Position numbers and translations under genes: made by a program
Shown here: positions 51,634 to 61,699 of the stretch, one piece after another
Layout: every line of letters begins with the position of its first letter
Position numbering within the stretch: the first letter of the stretch is position 1
Source of the DNA: Deinococcus piscis
GTDB taxonomy: Bacteria; Deinococcota; Deinococci; Deinococcales; Deinococcaceae
Length of the DNA stretch: 64,000 bases
Direction: 5' to 3'
Assembly (NCBI RefSeq): GCF_014653275.1
Contig: NZ_BNAL01000005.1
Location: forward strand, 40,135 to 104,134
Notes under the pieces: generated by a model
Told to the model about the DNA's origin: nothing
Databases searched by the model: none
Seen by the model: the letters and a program-made list of their open reading frames with translations, nothing else

Positions 51634-52887
51634 ATGCAGTCTTCTCTCTCCCATACCCCCGAACCCGGCACCTATTTGATTGAGAAGGTGGTGTCGGGCG
51701 GCCTGGGGCTGGCCCGCGATGAATCCGGCGTGGTGCTTATTCGCGGCGCACTTCCTGGCGAGCGGGTCCGCGCCGAAATCCGCAGCGGGAAGGGCGTACG
51801 CCAGGGCCGCGTGACCGAGGTGCTGGAGGCCAGCCCTGACCGGGTGAGCGGCTCCAATCTGCCCACGACTGACCTGGCCCACGCCCGCTATGAGGCGCAG
51901 CTGCGCTACAAGCGCGACTTTGTGGTTGAGGCGCTGACCCGTATCGGCAAGCTGAGTGGTCACCGGGTGGAGGAGACGGTGCCCAGCCCGGCGCAGACCG
52001 GCTACCGCAGCGGGGCGCAGTATCTGATCACGCCCCAGGGGCTGGCGTACCGTGAGCGCCGTGAGCACCGCCCCCGGCTGGTGGAACACGACCCTTTGAT
52101 AGCCCCGTTCGTGGCCGACTTGCTGAACCGGCTGGACCCGCAGCTGCTGGCTCCAGCGGGTGAAATCGCCGTGCGCGGCTCCTTCTTGACTGGCGAAGTG
52201 GTGGCGGCCCTGATCGGTCCCGGCGAACCACGCGCCTACCTGCGGGCCGCCGACCACCTGATGGACGCCGGGGCCGTCGGGGTCAGTCTGGCTGCGCCTG
52301 CCGGCAAGCGTTTCAGCGCGGGCGTGCGCCTGATTGCCGGCGAAAGCACCGTGGCCGAGCGCTTTGGAGATGTGATTCTGCCGGTGAGCGCTGTGGGCTT
52401 TTCGCAGGTGAACCCAGCGGCGGCTGGCCTGGCTTATCTTCAGGTGGCCGAACTGGCCGGGCAGGGCACCCACGCGGCTGACCTGTATGGCGGGGCTGGA
52501 GCCATTGCCCGTCACCTGACCCGCAACTTTGAGCAGGTCACCGTGTTGGACAGCTCAGCTGAGGCCCTGAGCCGGGGCCGTCAAGCTGCGGGCGAGGCCG
52601 AAATCCGCAACATTACTTTCCAGCAGGGAGCTGCCGAAGAACTGGAGGAGCTCAGCGCCGAAGTCATTGTGGTGGACCCGCCCCGTGCTGGCCTGGACCC
52701 AGCCGTGCGGGCACATATTCAGGCTTCTACCGCTGACCGGCTGGTGTACGTATCGTGCGACCCAGCCACCTGGGCGCGTGATGTGGGCGACTTGGTGGGC
52801 CGGGGCTGGAAACTGGGCCGCGTGGTGCCGCACGATTTCTATCCGCAGACCAGCCACGTGGAAGTCGTCAGCGTGCTGGAGCGCTGA
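51634..52887 (+). CDS. RNA m5U methyltransferase (TrmA/RlmD-like) without Fe-S cysteines
   Basis: Methylates the C5 of a uridine in rRNA or tRNA. The 417-residue protein has an N-terminal TRAM-like domain ([20 protein letters not shown]), the class I fold and the family signature [13 protein letters not shown], and [12 protein letters not shown] with the catalytic Cys, then [15 protein letters not shown]. The Cys set that holds the [4Fe-4S] cluster in RlmD is missing (the corresponding part reads [18 protein letters not shown]). Leaderless: TAAGCT ends 7 bases before ATG 51634. Confidence 0.9.
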   Translation: MQSSLSHTPEPGTYLIEKVVSGGLGLARDESGVVLIRGALPGERVRAEIRSGKGVRQGRVTEVLEASPDRVSGSNLPTTDLAHARYEAQLRYKRDFVVEALTRIGKLSGHRVEETVPSPAQTGYRSGAQYLITPQGLAYRERREHRPRLVEHDPLIAPFVADLLNRLDPQLLAPAGEIAVRGSFLTGEVVAALIGPGEPRAYLRAADHLMDAGAVGVSLAAPAGKRFSAGVRLIAGESTVAERFGDVILPVSAVGFSQVNPAAAGLAYLQVAELAGQGTHAADLYGGAGAIARHLTRNFEQVTVLDSSAEALSRGRQAAGEAEIRNITFQQGAAEELEELSAEVIVVDPPRAGLDPAVRAHIQASTADRLVYVSCDPATWARDVGDLVGRGWKLGRVVPHDFYPQTSHVEVVSVLER

Positions 52888-52967
52888 GCACCGGCGATTA
52901 AGCTGCCGTCAGCTGGGCATCATCAGGGCAACATCTGCCCCAGTGTGCCCAGCGTTACGTTGGAGGC

Positions 52968-53882
52968 ATGAGACAAAAAGGTTGGGGGAGCTGGGGCGTG
53001 GCCCTGGTGCTAAGCGGAATTCTGGGGGCGGCACCAGCGGCTGCAGGCAGTGCAGAAGCGCAGGCTGCGGCGATAGCTGCGGGGGCCACTGTACAGGCGG
53101 CCCCGGCTGACCCAGCCGCCCTGGAGCGTCTGCTTGACCGCATGTCTGATGGCAACTATGTGCTGGGCAAGTTGCCTCCCGGAGTGGAGTTGCCGCTGCC
53201 TGCACGCACCGAAGTCATCGGCAGCCAGTTCAGTCCCCAGGGCAGCGATGCCGTGGTCTATTTGGACACTGTCCTCAACGCCGCCGCACTGAGAGAGTTT
53301 TACCTGGCTCAAAGTGGCTGGAAGCAGGGACAGCCCGGCTGGGGCGAGGAAGTAGGTGGCTTCGTGGCGGCGGAGGGGCTGGATGCCGCAGGACAGCCTC
53401 TGATCTTTTACCGCAGTGCGCCGGCCACTGTGATTCATCTGAATTTCAGCGGACCGGCGGACGCGCAGGGACGCCGCCCGCTGGTCGTGTGGTTCAGAAA
53501 AGGGGCTGACGCCGTGCGGCAGGTCAGTTCTCCCCGGCAGTCGGGAACGAGATTTGGCCTGCCCAACCTTCCCACCCTGCGGGCACCAGCAGGCGTGACG
53601 GTGGGCGGCGGTGGCAGCGGCAGCAGTGACCAGGACTGGAGTCAGTCCAGCAGCCTGCGCGGAGAGATCAAACTGCCTGCGCTGCACGAGCACTACGCCG
53701 CGCAGCTGAAGCAGCAGGGCTGGACCCGGGCCGGGGAGCTGGTGCAGGAGCGGTCCGCCACTTCACTGTGGACCCTGCCCGCCCGTGAGGGCCAGGGACC
53801 GCGTGAGCTGGTGCTGAATCTGGGCGCACGCTCCGGCGGGGAATTCTCGGGCTTCTTGTTGCTGCGCGAACTGAATCCCTGA
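52968..53882 (+). CDS. Secreted hypothetical protein
   Basis: The 304-residue protein has a signal peptide (VALVLSGILGAAPAAAG), an Ala-rich linker, then two similar alpha/beta segments in which FYLAQSGWKQG and YAAQLKQQGWTRAGE may be related repeats. A Gly/Ser-rich linker lies between. I do not recognise the family. The repeat resembles domains of cell-envelope lipoproteins (DUF-type). Leaderless: TACGTT ends 6 bases before ATG 52968, with GGAGG in the spacer. Confidence 0.7.
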   Translation: MRQKGWGSWGVALVLSGILGAAPAAAGSAEAQAAAIAAGATVQAAPADPAALERLLDRMSDGNYVLGKLPPGVELPLPARTEVIGSQFSPQGSDAVVYLDTVLNAAALREFYLAQSGWKQGQPGWGEEVGGFVAAEGLDAAGQPLIFYRSAPATVIHLNFSGPADAQGRRPLVVWFRKGADAVRQVSSPRQSGTRFGLPNLPTLRAPAGVTVGGGGSGSSDQDWSQSSSLRGEIKLPALHEHYAAQLKQQGWTRAGELVQERSATSLWTLPAREGQGPRELVLNLGARSGGEFSGFLLLRELNP

Positions 53883-53934
53883 CCCGGCCCGTCGCTACGG
53901 TGTGCGGCGCTCGCTGGCCGCTACACTGGGCGCT

Positions 53935-54345
53935 GTGTTACGTCTCGCATTTTGGCTGACCGCGCTGCTGCTGCTCCCGCTGGGGCTGGGCCTGTACTGG
54001 CTGCCCCAGGAGACAGCCGACTTGCTGGGTGCTTCGCCGCTGTGGCTGGTGCGCGGCGCGGGCGCGCTGCTGACCGCCTGGAGTCTGGGCCTGCTGTACG
54101 CGGGCTACCGCACCGATCCCACAGGCCGGGTCAATCTGGTGTCTGGCAATCTGCTGCTGGCGGCCACGCTGGGGGCCGCTGCGCTGCGGCTGGATCTGCC
54201 CAGCGAAATCACCGTGTTGGCCCTGAGTGCGCTGCTGCTGGCTTTTGGATTGGTAGGTCTGCTGGCGCGCCCCCCGGCAGTAGCTGCCCAGCCTGCGTCT
54301 GTTCGGGACGCGGCTGTCCGCGACGAAGCGGTGCCTCATGACTGA
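53935..54345 (+). CDS. Small membrane protein of unknown function
   Basis: GTG 53935 lies 7 bases after TACACT, so the leaderless start is preferred to the GTG at 53902. The 136-residue product has four hydrophobic helices (LAFWLTALLLLPLGLGLYW and three more) and a polar C-terminus. It ends inside the RluB-type gene start (8-base overlap at 54338-54345), so the two are co-translated. No family recognised. Confidence 0.7.
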   Translation: MLRLAFWLTALLLLPLGLGLYWLPQETADLLGASPLWLVRGAGALLTAWSLGLLYAGYRTDPTGRVNLVSGNLLLAATLGAAALRLDLPSEITVLALSALLLAFGLVGLLARPPAVAAQPASVRDAAVRDEAVPHD

Positions 54346-55096
54346 TTCGGGCGAACGCTTGCAGAAGGTGCTGGCCCGCGCTGGGGTGGCCTCGCGCCGC
54401 GCTGCCGAGGAGCTGATTGAGGCAGGCCGCGTAGAGGTCAATGGCATGCAGGCCAGTCTGGGTGTGCGCGTGCAGCCCGGTGACCGGGTGACGGTGGACG
54501 GTGAAGCCATCACGGCCCCGGCGCAGCACGTGACCTATATGCTGCACAAGCCAGCAGGATTCGTGACCAGTGCGCAGGATGAGTTGGGCCGCATGACTGT
54601 GCTGGACGCCATGCCAGCGGTTCCGGGCCTGCATCCGGTTGGCCGGCTCGACAAGGACTCCGAAGGGCTGCTGATCCTGACCACCGACGGCGACCTCACC
54701 ATGCGGCTGACCCATCCCCGCTTCGAGCACGAGAAAGTGTACCGGGTGTGGTGTTATCCGGAGCCCGGCGAACGCGAACTGGCGGCGCTGCGGCGCGGCA
54801 TAGAGCTGGAAGAAGGCTTTGCCCGCGCCGAGGTGGAGCCCGCTCTCGGCGGCGCTCTGGCCCTGCTGCGCGAGGGGCGCAAGCGGCAGGTGCGCCGCAT
54901 GTTTGCAGAAGTGGGCTGCCCGGTAGACCGGCTGCTGCGCTACCGCGTGGGCGGCCTGTGGCTGGGCGACCTGGCTCCCGGCGAGTTCGCCCAGCTCAGT
55001 GAGCAACAGCTGGGCTGGCTGCTGCAGCCCGGCGCGGCCCAGCAGTCGCCGGAGCAGCAACAGCAAGAAGCGCTGACCCGCCGCTTATGGCTCTGA
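54338..55096 (+). CDS. rluB: RluB/RsuA-type pseudouridine synthase
   Basis: Converts uridine to pseudouridine in rRNA. The 252-residue protein starts with an S4 domain (RLQKVLARAGVASRRAAEELI), then the RsuA-family catalytic segment GRLDKDSEGLLILTTDGDL (catalytic Asp in RLDKD), and KVYRVWCYPEP. The C-terminus carries a Gln-rich tail (about 20 residues). Target position in rRNA is not clear from sequence. Overlaps the upstream membrane-protein gene by eight bases. Confidence 0.88.
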   Translation: MTDSGERLQKVLARAGVASRRAAEELIEAGRVEVNGMQASLGVRVQPGDRVTVDGEAITAPAQHVTYMLHKPAGFVTSAQDELGRMTVLDAMPAVPGLHPVGRLDKDSEGLLILTTDGDLTMRLTHPRFEHEKVYRVWCYPEPGERELAALRRGIELEEGFARAEVEPALGGALALLREGRKRQVRRMFAEVGCPVDRLLRYRVGGLWLGDLAPGEFAQLSEQQLGWLLQPGAAQQSPEQQQQEALTRRLWL

Positions 55097-55109
55097 CCCC
55101 CGCAGTCTG

Positions 55110-55115
55110 CTAAAC
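55110..55115 (+). promoter_or_regulatory. -10 of the RNase P RNA gene
   Basis: TAAACT ends 8 bases before the CGGGAGAC that begins the predicted P1 helix of the RNase P RNA. Confidence 0.6.
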
Positions 55116-55123
55116 TGTCCCGC

Positions 55124-55549
<426 letters not shown>

Positions 55550-55551
55550 GC

Positions 55552-55587
55552 AAAGGAGCGCTTCCCCTGTGGGCGGCGCTCCTTTCT
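55552..55587 (+). terminator. Intrinsic terminator of rnpB
   Basis: AAAGGAGCGC (55552-55561) pairs with GCGCTCCTTT (55576-55585), then a short T/C tail. It overlaps the end of the opposite-strand DUF3293 pseudogene. Confidence 0.75.
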
Positions 55588-56048
55588 ACTTGAATGCTCT
55601 GGGTTCTGGTGGGAGGCAGACCAGCCAGCGTCGCTCGGCCTGGACCGCGCGCCCACCGTCCAGCCACAGCAGCGCTGCCCGCGTGCCGCTGCCGCACAGC
55701 ACGGCGGCTTGCCCGAAGTCGCGGCCCAGCCTCGCCAGCTCGCCGGGGCCGATGTCCTGAAGAATGAAGGTCGGCTCCTGCCACTCGCCCTCGCCGTTGT
55801 GGCCCGCACGGAAGTGCTGCCCCAGCCGCCTCAGTTCTGCTTCCAGCGCCCGCTGACGCTGCTCGTTGTCCCGCCTGGCCCGACGGCTGCCCAGCTGGAT
55901 TCCAGGCAGTCACGACGCCCCAGCGGCCCACTGCCCAGCTGGGAGCGGGGCCGGGACCGGGATGCTCACTCAACCAGGCCCGCTCGGCGGTGGTGCCATA
56001 GCTGCTGCTCAGGAAAGCTCGGCGCAGTTCAGGGTCGGGCCGGAAGAT
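55586..56048 (-). pseudogene. DUF3293 gene, frameshifted and without a normal start
   Basis: A DUF3293-type protein is visible in two frames. The first ([21 protein letters not shown] through WGVVTAWNPAG) and the second (GSRRARRDNEQRQRALEAEL through DGGRAERRWLVCLPPEPRAFK) join only after a frame change near 55895-55905, at CAGCTGG-rich sequence. At the front, the codon with a good ribosome-binding spacing is ATC (56046-56048, after GGAGG), not ATG, GTG or TTG, and it overlaps the truD stop region. The gene therefore appears to be decayed. It ends in the rnpB terminator. Confidence 0.65.
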
Positions 56049-57159
56049 GGTGTCCCTCCTGCGGCAGGGGCAGGGTATCCACTTCGCCGCCCATCAGCTC
56101 GCGCAGCACGGCGGTGGCAAAGCTGCCACGCGGCAGGGCGAACTGCACCGCGTAACCGTCCGGGGTGGGGGTCAGCTGCGGCGCTTCCAGAAAAAAGATG
56201 CGGGTGAGCCGGGTGTCGCCCCGTAGTCCAGCGAGGGGGGCCGCAAAGTCCGCCGAGTCCAATCCCAGCTCATCCAGCGCTTCACGTTCCAGCAGGCTGC
56301 CCTCCGCCCGCAGCGGCTGACTTTTCTTGCCGAACAGGTTGCCCAGAGCACTCACCTCGCCCCGCGCGGCCCGCTCACTTTCGGCAGAGCTGTCCACCCA
56401 GAATTCACCACCGCTGTCATGCTTTTTGGCGCGGTCACCGGGCAGGAGGCCCGCGAACAGGCCGCGCTCCAGCCGCAGGCTGAGGTAAGCATTGAAGACC
56501 GCGCTTTGCAGCGCCGACACCAGAAAGCGCCGCAGGCGGGTGTCGCTCAGCGCCGACTCGCCGCGCAGCACCCGCACGCCCTCGGCGGCGTTGATGCCGC
56601 CCAGCCCGAAGCGCTGCGGCCCGAAGTAGTTGGGAATGCCCTGCGCCTGAAGCTCACTCAGCCGTGCCGCTGCCTGCTCCACCGTGCCGGGTGCGCCGCG
56701 CACTTCCACCCGGAAGCGGTTGCCACGCAGGTGCCCCAGCCCCAGCTTGTTGGGATGGCGGCCGGTGTCCAGAATCTCCACGCCGTCCAGTGCAAAGTGC
56801 GCCAGCCTTTTTTCGGCGGCGGCAGGCACCGAGACCCACTGCGTGGTCACGGCGTGGCGGTCCTTTTGGCCTGCGCTGCCGATGTCGCGGTCCTTCACGC
56901 GCAGCTGACGGGCCAGTTCGCGCAGCAGGTGGCCTGTGGTGTGACCTTCCTTGCGCAGGTGAATCATCAGGTGGTCGCCCTCACCGGCGGGCAGATACAG
57001 CGGCAACTCCTCGACCTGGAAGTCGGCCAGCTCGCGGCGCAGCTCCCCTCCGGTGCCTGCTTCAGTCGGCAGGCTGCCCAGCCGCGCCAGGGCGCTCCAG
57101 CGAAAGGTCAGCGGGTCGGATGTGGGCAAGGAAGTCGCCGGAGAAGTGGGGTCGGTCAC
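56029..57159 (-). CDS. truD: tRNA pseudouridine synthase D
   Basis: Makes pseudouridine 13 in tRNA-Glu. The 376-residue protein has the TruD signature [29 protein letters not shown] with the catalytic Asp, [19 protein letters not shown], and [15 protein letters not shown]. The start is GTG 57159, 7 bases after a TAAGCT hexamer (leaderless). An upstream ATG in the same frame is not conserved. The gene lies beside the broken DUF3293 gene and is divergent from aroE. Confidence 0.92.
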   Translation of the reverse strand: MTDPTSPATSLPTSDPLTFRWSALARLGSLPTEAGTGGELRRELADFQVEELPLYLPAGEGDHLMIHLRKEGHTTGHLLRELARQLRVKDRDIGSAGQKDRHAVTTQWVSVPAAAEKRLAHFALDGVEILDTGRHPNKLGLGHLRGNRFRVEVRGAPGTVEQAAARLSELQAQGIPNYFGPQRFGLGGINAAEGVRVLRGESALSDTRLRRFLVSALQSAVFNAYLSLRLERGLFAGLLPGDRAKKHDSGGEFWVDSSAESERAARGEVSALGNLFGKKSQPLRAEGSLLEREALDELGLDSADFAAPLAGLRGDTRLTRIFFLEAPQLTPTPDGYAVQFALPRGSFATAVLRELMGGEVDTLPLPQEGHHLPARP

Positions 57160-57350
57160 GCCGCGTAGCTTAGAGCAGTTCTTGAGCGGCGCGGGCGGTG
57201 AGCGATGCGGTGGACTGGGGCCGGGGCTTGCCAAGCTGCTAGGCAGAGCAAAGGGGAAACAGGATGGACTTTGCGGGATGAAGCAGCTGGGAGAGGCGCA
57301 GCCGCGCAGCTGCTGTGGGATGAAGCGGAATCCGTATTAGACTGGCTGGC

Positions 57351-58229
57351 ATGCCTACGGCGGAACTTCGCGCCTCCTTGTTCGCCCATCCTGCGGCCCA
57401 CTCGCTCTCACCGGCTCTGCACCGCGCCGCACTGAAGGCCGTGGGTTGGAAGGGTGGCTACCGTGCCGAAGATGTGCTGCCCGCCGAATTGCCAGCCCGC
57501 GTGCAGGCGCTACGTGCGCGGGCGGCCAGCGCCGAAGTCCTGACGGGTGCCAACCTCAGCCTGCCGCACAAAGTGACGGTGATGCCGCTGCTCGACGGCC
57601 TGACTCCGGCTGCGGCGGCGGTGGGGGCAGTCAATACGCTCTTCTGGCAAGGGGGGCAGTTGATGGGCGACAACACCGATGCTCCCGGCCTGCGGGCCGC
57701 TCTGCTGGACGCTGGCTACTCGCCCGCTCCTGGCCTGCGGGCCGTGCTGCTGGGTGCCGGAGGAGCCGCCCGCGCCGCGCTGTGGGTGCTGCGCGAGTGG
57801 GGGATACCCACCCTGATGCTCAACCGCACCCCGGAGCGTGCCCAGGCCCTGGCCGCCGAGTGGGCGGTAGAGGGCTGGGACGTGCAGGCTGCCCAACCGG
57901 GGGGCGTGAACTGGGCTGAGGTGGGACTCATTCTGAACGCCAGCAGCGCGGGCCTGGACCGCCCAGACGAAACCCCGCTGGACCTGACCCCAGCGCAGTG
58001 GCGGGAGTTGCCGGGCAGCGCACTGGTTTATGACATGGTGTACCGGCCCGAACAGACCCGGCTGCGGCGTGACGCGGCGGCGCAGGGCGTACGCACTGAG
58101 GGCGGCCTGGGGATGTTGGCCCACCAAGCAGCGCTGGCCTTTGAGCGCTGGACGGGGCAGCAAGTGGACGCTGGAGTGCTGCTGACAGTGGCCCGCCGCG
58201 AGCTGAGCGGGGCGGGGGACCAGGCATGA
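57351..58229 (+). CDS. aroE: Shikimate dehydrogenase
   Basis: Reduces 3-dehydroshikimate with NADPH in aromatic amino-acid synthesis. The 292-residue protein has the substrate Ser pair SLSPALH, NLSLPHK (catalytic Lys), GAVNTLF, GDNTDAPGL (catalytic Asp), LLGAGGAARAAL and NRTPERAQ for NADP, and GLGMLAHQAALAFERWTG. Leaderless: TAGACT ends 7 bases before ATG 57351. Its stop overlaps the following histidine kinase start by four bases (ATGA), so it is translated with a sensor operon. Confidence 0.94.
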   Translation: MPTAELRASLFAHPAAHSLSPALHRAALKAVGWKGGYRAEDVLPAELPARVQALRARAASAEVLTGANLSLPHKVTVMPLLDGLTPAAAAVGAVNTLFWQGGQLMGDNTDAPGLRAALLDAGYSPAPGLRAVLLGAGGAARAALWVLREWGIPTLMLNRTPERAQALAAEWAVEGWDVQAAQPGGVNWAEVGLILNASSAGLDRPDETPLDLTPAQWRELPGSALVYDMVYRPEQTRLRRDAAAQGVRTEGGLGMLAHQAALAFERWTGQQVDAGVLLTVARRELSGAGDQA

Positions 58230-61200
58230 TGCCGCCCAGTACACCTCCTGCGAGTCGGAGGCCTGCTTTTTTGCAGTTCTCGCTGGCGACCCAGTTACTG
58301 ATCCTGATTGTGCTGGTCACCTTGATTTCGGCGGTGGCTGTCCACACATACGTGCGCCAGCAGCAGATCACCGAAACCCAAAACCAGCTGGATTCCCACG
58401 CCAAAGTGCTGACGGACCGCCTCTCCGACTACGAGACGCTGCTGCTGTCCACCTATTCATTCCTCTACGCCGACAAGATGCCGGGTACTGACATCAATAC
58501 TTTTGTGGCGGGAATGCATTTGGAGCAGTATTTTCCCAGTGTCCACAAGCTGGATATCCTGCGCTTTGAGGATGGGCAGTTGGCCGAGGCACCCCGTGAA
58601 ATCGGTTCGCTGACCGTCAGTTCTGAAACCGGTCAGATGATTCAGCAGACGATTAATGCGGCGGTAGGCAGTGGCACCACCAGCATCACGTCCCCCTTTC
58701 ACACTCAGGACCGCGCTTTGCTGGCGGAGGACCACCACTCACTGCTGATCGTCAAGCCCTGCCGGGTATCTGCCGAGACGGGCAAAGTGAACTGCGTGCT
58801 GTACGCGCTGATCAATGTGGAGCAGCTGATTCAGGAGGTAGAGCAGCTCTCGCCGGTGCCCAGCGGTCACGTACAGATTCTGCTGGACGGTCAGCCCCTG
58901 GACCATGGGCTGGACCTGGCCGAAGTCCAACCGCTGGCCCTGCTGGGCGGGACAGCGGCTCAGCAGGGGGCAGGCGGCGACCTGCTACAAGTGACGGTGC
59001 CGCGCTTGGGCCACAACTGGTCCTTGCAGGTGCGCGTACCGCAGCTGTCCGTGCAGGACCCGTCCACTCTGCTGGCCCCACTGGTGGTCATGATGGGGTT
59101 GCTGGCCGGTCTGCTCACGCACCGGCTGGTCAGTGATCAGTTGCGGCTCAACCGCCGTTTGCAGCAGGCCAACTCGGACCTGAGCGCGTCGCAGAGCTTC
59201 TTGGAGCAGTCACGGGCCGACTTCTCGGCCATTTTTCAGGCGATGGACGGCGGCGCGGCCTTTACCACGCCCGACGGCTTTGTGCGGATGATCAACCGGC
59301 GGTATCTGGACTTGCTGGGTCTGGAGTTCCGGGGTCTGGCCGGTGCCCACATGGATCAGGTGAGCGAACAAAGCGTGGTTAATGAACCCGGCAACCGCCA
59401 GGGGCTCTTTTCTGCTGAGGCTCCAGAGGAATACAGCGGAGTGGTGCGCCGCCTCCACGGTCCGGGCGGTCAGACCTTCTGGGGCGAGATGAGCCGTATC
59501 CGCGTGATTGGGCAGGGGCAGGAGCTGCTGGGTTACCTGCACATGCTGCGGGACGTGAGCGTCACCTTAGAAAGTCAGCAGCGCCTGCGTGACCAAGAGC
59601 AGCAGTCGCGGGCGGCGCTCGACGGGGTGCCGCATGTGCTGTGGATGTCCAACCGCCGGGGCCGACTCACCTACGCCAATCAGCAGTTCCGCAATCTGCT
59701 GAGCGGGCCGGTGGTGCGGGGGCAAGTTCACCCCGAGGACCGCTCAGCCTACGATGAGCTGTGGGAAAGGGCATATGCCAGCGGCCAGCAGCAGGAAACC
59801 GACCTGCGTCTGGCGCTGCGGACTCCTGAGGCTGTGTTTCTGCACGGTCAGGAGGCCTCGGCTCCGGCCCCTGGCTGGCGCTGGGTGTCGCTCAAGGTGG
59901 CTCCGCTCTACACCATCAGCGGCGAGGTGAACGAGTGGATTGCGGTGGCCACCGATGTTCATGCCCGCCTGATGGCTGAGCAGCTGGCGCTGGCCGAGCA
60001 GGACCACTACCGCATGGTGCTGAGTGGGATGCCGCAGCTCGTCTGGACGGTGGACGCCGACTGGAACGTGACCTATGTGAACGGGCGCTGGTACGACCTG
60101 CAGCCGGGCCTGCCTGCGCCGGTGAATCTCAGTGACCTGGCGTCGCCGGTTCATCCAGATGATCTGGACAGGTTCCACTGGGCTGTGGCCGAGGCGCGGC
60201 ACCTGGCGCGGCCCCTGGAAGTCGAGCTTCAGATGGTGGGCCCTGATGGGCTGTACCGCACCTATGTGATCCGCGCCGTGCCGCTGCTGGGAGCAGGGGA
60301 CAACGTGGTGGAGTGGGTGGGCACCACCACCGATGTGGATGATCAGGTCCGCGCCGAGTTCCGTTCGCGCCTGATGGTGCAGATTTCTGATGCGCTGTCG
60401 CCTGTCCCGGCAGCGGCGCAGGGCAGTGAGCTGCTGATTCAGCGCCGCAGTTATCAACACGCAGTCGAGTTGATGGCGGCTTCGCTGGGGTCTGCTGTGG
60501 CCCTTTGGCGTACCGACCTTTTGCCTGCCGAACCTGGCGCGGAAGACACGTCGCCGCGTTACCAGATTCATTGGATGGGTCAGAGTGCCAAAGACGAATA
60601 TCCGCTGACGCCTGAGATGATGCAGACCATAGAAGAGCTGCTGCACCAGGGAATCAGCCGGCGGGAATCTTTCGTGAACCGTGACTCGGAGCTGCTCAGT
60701 GTGGTGGGAGCGGCTGAGTTCCTCTTAATACCGCTCTGGGGCCATGACGGCAGTCTGCGCGGCATGTTGGGACTGGCCTACTTGCGCCCGGTCCATTCCT
60801 ACGACTTCGAGCTGGCCGAGCAGGTGGCGCAGCGCTTCGCCCTGGCTCTGGACAATGATGTTCTGCGCCAGCGGGCGGTGCTGGCCCAGACAGAGCTTCA
60901 GCAGCTCAACCGCTCACTGGAGCAGCGAGTGCGTGAGCGCACTCAGGAGCTGGGCGAGGCCAACCGTGAGCTGGAAGCCTTTAGTTACTCGGTCAGCCAC
61001 GACCTGCGCACGCCGCTGCGGCACATGACAGGCTTTGGGGAACTGCTGCGCAAAAAGCTTCAGGCTGAAAACGAAGACCTCTCCAACCAGGCCGAGCGCT
61101 ACCTGAACGTGATTTTGGAATCGGGCCAGCGCATGGGGCACCTAATTGACGATCTGCTAGAATTCTCGCGCACTGGCCGCGCCGAGCTGCGCCAGCAGCA

Positions 61201-61699
61201 GGTGGACCTCGGTGCCCTGATCACTGGAGTCTGGGAAGGGCTGCACCCCGACCGCGAGGGCCGCAGCGTGGCCCTGCAACTGGAGCCCTTGCCGCAGGTC
61301 TATGGCGACGAGCGGCTGCTGGCGCAGGTGTTTACCAACTTGCTGAGCAACGCCCTGAAATACTCGCGCACCCGCGATGAAGTGCTGATCCGGGTAGACA
61401 GCGTGCCGGACGGCGATGAATTGGCCGAAATCCGGGTGCATGACAATGGTGTGGGTTTTGATCCGCACTATACCGATAAACTGTTCGGTGTGTTTCAGCG
61501 ACTTCACAACAATGACAAATTCGAGGGCACCGGCATCGGCCTGGCGAATGTGCGGCGGATTGTCCAGCGCCACGGGGGCCGGGTGTCGGCCCACGGTGAG
61601 CCGGGCGTGGGGGCCACTTTCAGCGTGAGCTTGCCGCTCCAGCCCCGTCCGGAACTGCCCGCGGCCCCGGCCTCAGCCGACATCGGGGACCAGGGATGA
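58226..61699 (+). CDS. Multi-PAS/GAF sensor histidine kinase
   Basis: A 1157-residue membrane kinase. Transmembrane helices near 20-45 and 278-298 frame an external sensor domain of about 230 residues. Three PAS-like domains follow (about 330-460, 470-580, 595-710), a GAF-like region (about 730-880), a short coiled coil (RERTQELGEANRELE), the H-box SYSVSHDLRTPL with phosphorylatable His925, and the HATPase domain with DNGVGFDP and FEGTGIGLANVRRIV. This HisKA type is common in bacteriophytochrome relatives. No response regulator of its own is attached. The downstream gene encodes a receiver-kinase. The ATGA overlap links it to aroE and to that gene. Confidence 0.9.
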   Translation: MMPPSTPPASRRPAFLQFSLATQLLILIVLVTLISAVAVHTYVRQQQITETQNQLDSHAKVLTDRLSDYETLLLSTYSFLYADKMPGTDINTFVAGMHLEQYFPSVHKLDILRFEDGQLAEAPREIGSLTVSSETGQMIQQTINAAVGSGTTSITSPFHTQDRALLAEDHHSLLIVKPCRVSAETGKVNCVLYALINVEQLIQEVEQLSPVPSGHVQILLDGQPLDHGLDLAEVQPLALLGGTAAQQGAGGDLLQVTVPRLGHNWSLQVRVPQLSVQDPSTLLAPLVVMMGLLAGLLTHRLVSDQLRLNRRLQQANSDLSASQSFLEQSRADFSAIFQAMDGGAAFTTPDGFVRMINRRYLDLLGLEFRGLAGAHMDQVSEQSVVNEPGNRQGLFSAEAPEEYSGVVRRLHGPGGQTFWGEMSRIRVIGQGQELLGYLHMLRDVSVTLESQQRLRDQEQQSRAALDGVPHVLWMSNRRGRLTYANQQFRNLLSGPVVRGQVHPEDRSAYDELWERAYASGQQQETDLRLALRTPEAVFLHGQEASAPAPGWRWVSLKVAPLYTISGEVNEWIAVATDVHARLMAEQLALAEQDHYRMVLSGMPQLVWTVDADWNVTYVNGRWYDLQPGLPAPVNLSDLASPVHPDDLDRFHWAVAEARHLARPLEVELQMVGPDGLYRTYVIRAVPLLGAGDNVVEWVGTTTDVDDQVRAEFRSRLMVQISDALSPVPAAAQGSELLIQRRSYQHAVELMAASLGSAVALWRTDLLPAEPGAEDTSPRYQIHWMGQSAKDEYPLTPEMMQTIEELLHQGISRRESFVNRDSELLSVVGAAEFLLIPLWGHDGSLRGMLGLAYLRPVHSYDFELAEQVAQRFALALDNDVLRQRAVLAQTELQQLNRSLEQRVRERTQELGEANRELEAFSYSVSHDLRTPLRHMTGFGELLRKKLQAENEDLSNQAERYLNVILESGQRMGHLIDDLLEFSRTGRAELRQQQVDLGALITGVWEGLHPDREGRSVALQLEPLPQVYGDERLLAQVFTNLLSNALKYSRTRDEVLIRVDSVPDGDELAEIRVHDNGVGFDPHYTDKLFGVFQRLHNNDKFEGTGIGLANVRRIVQRHGGRVSAHGEPGVGATFSVSLPLQPRPELPAAPASADIGDQG

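Noticed and set aside
57160..57350. Repeated GGGATGAAGC in the truD-aroE gap
   Set aside because: Two 10-base copies in a gene-poor gap without symmetry. Too short to claim a site.
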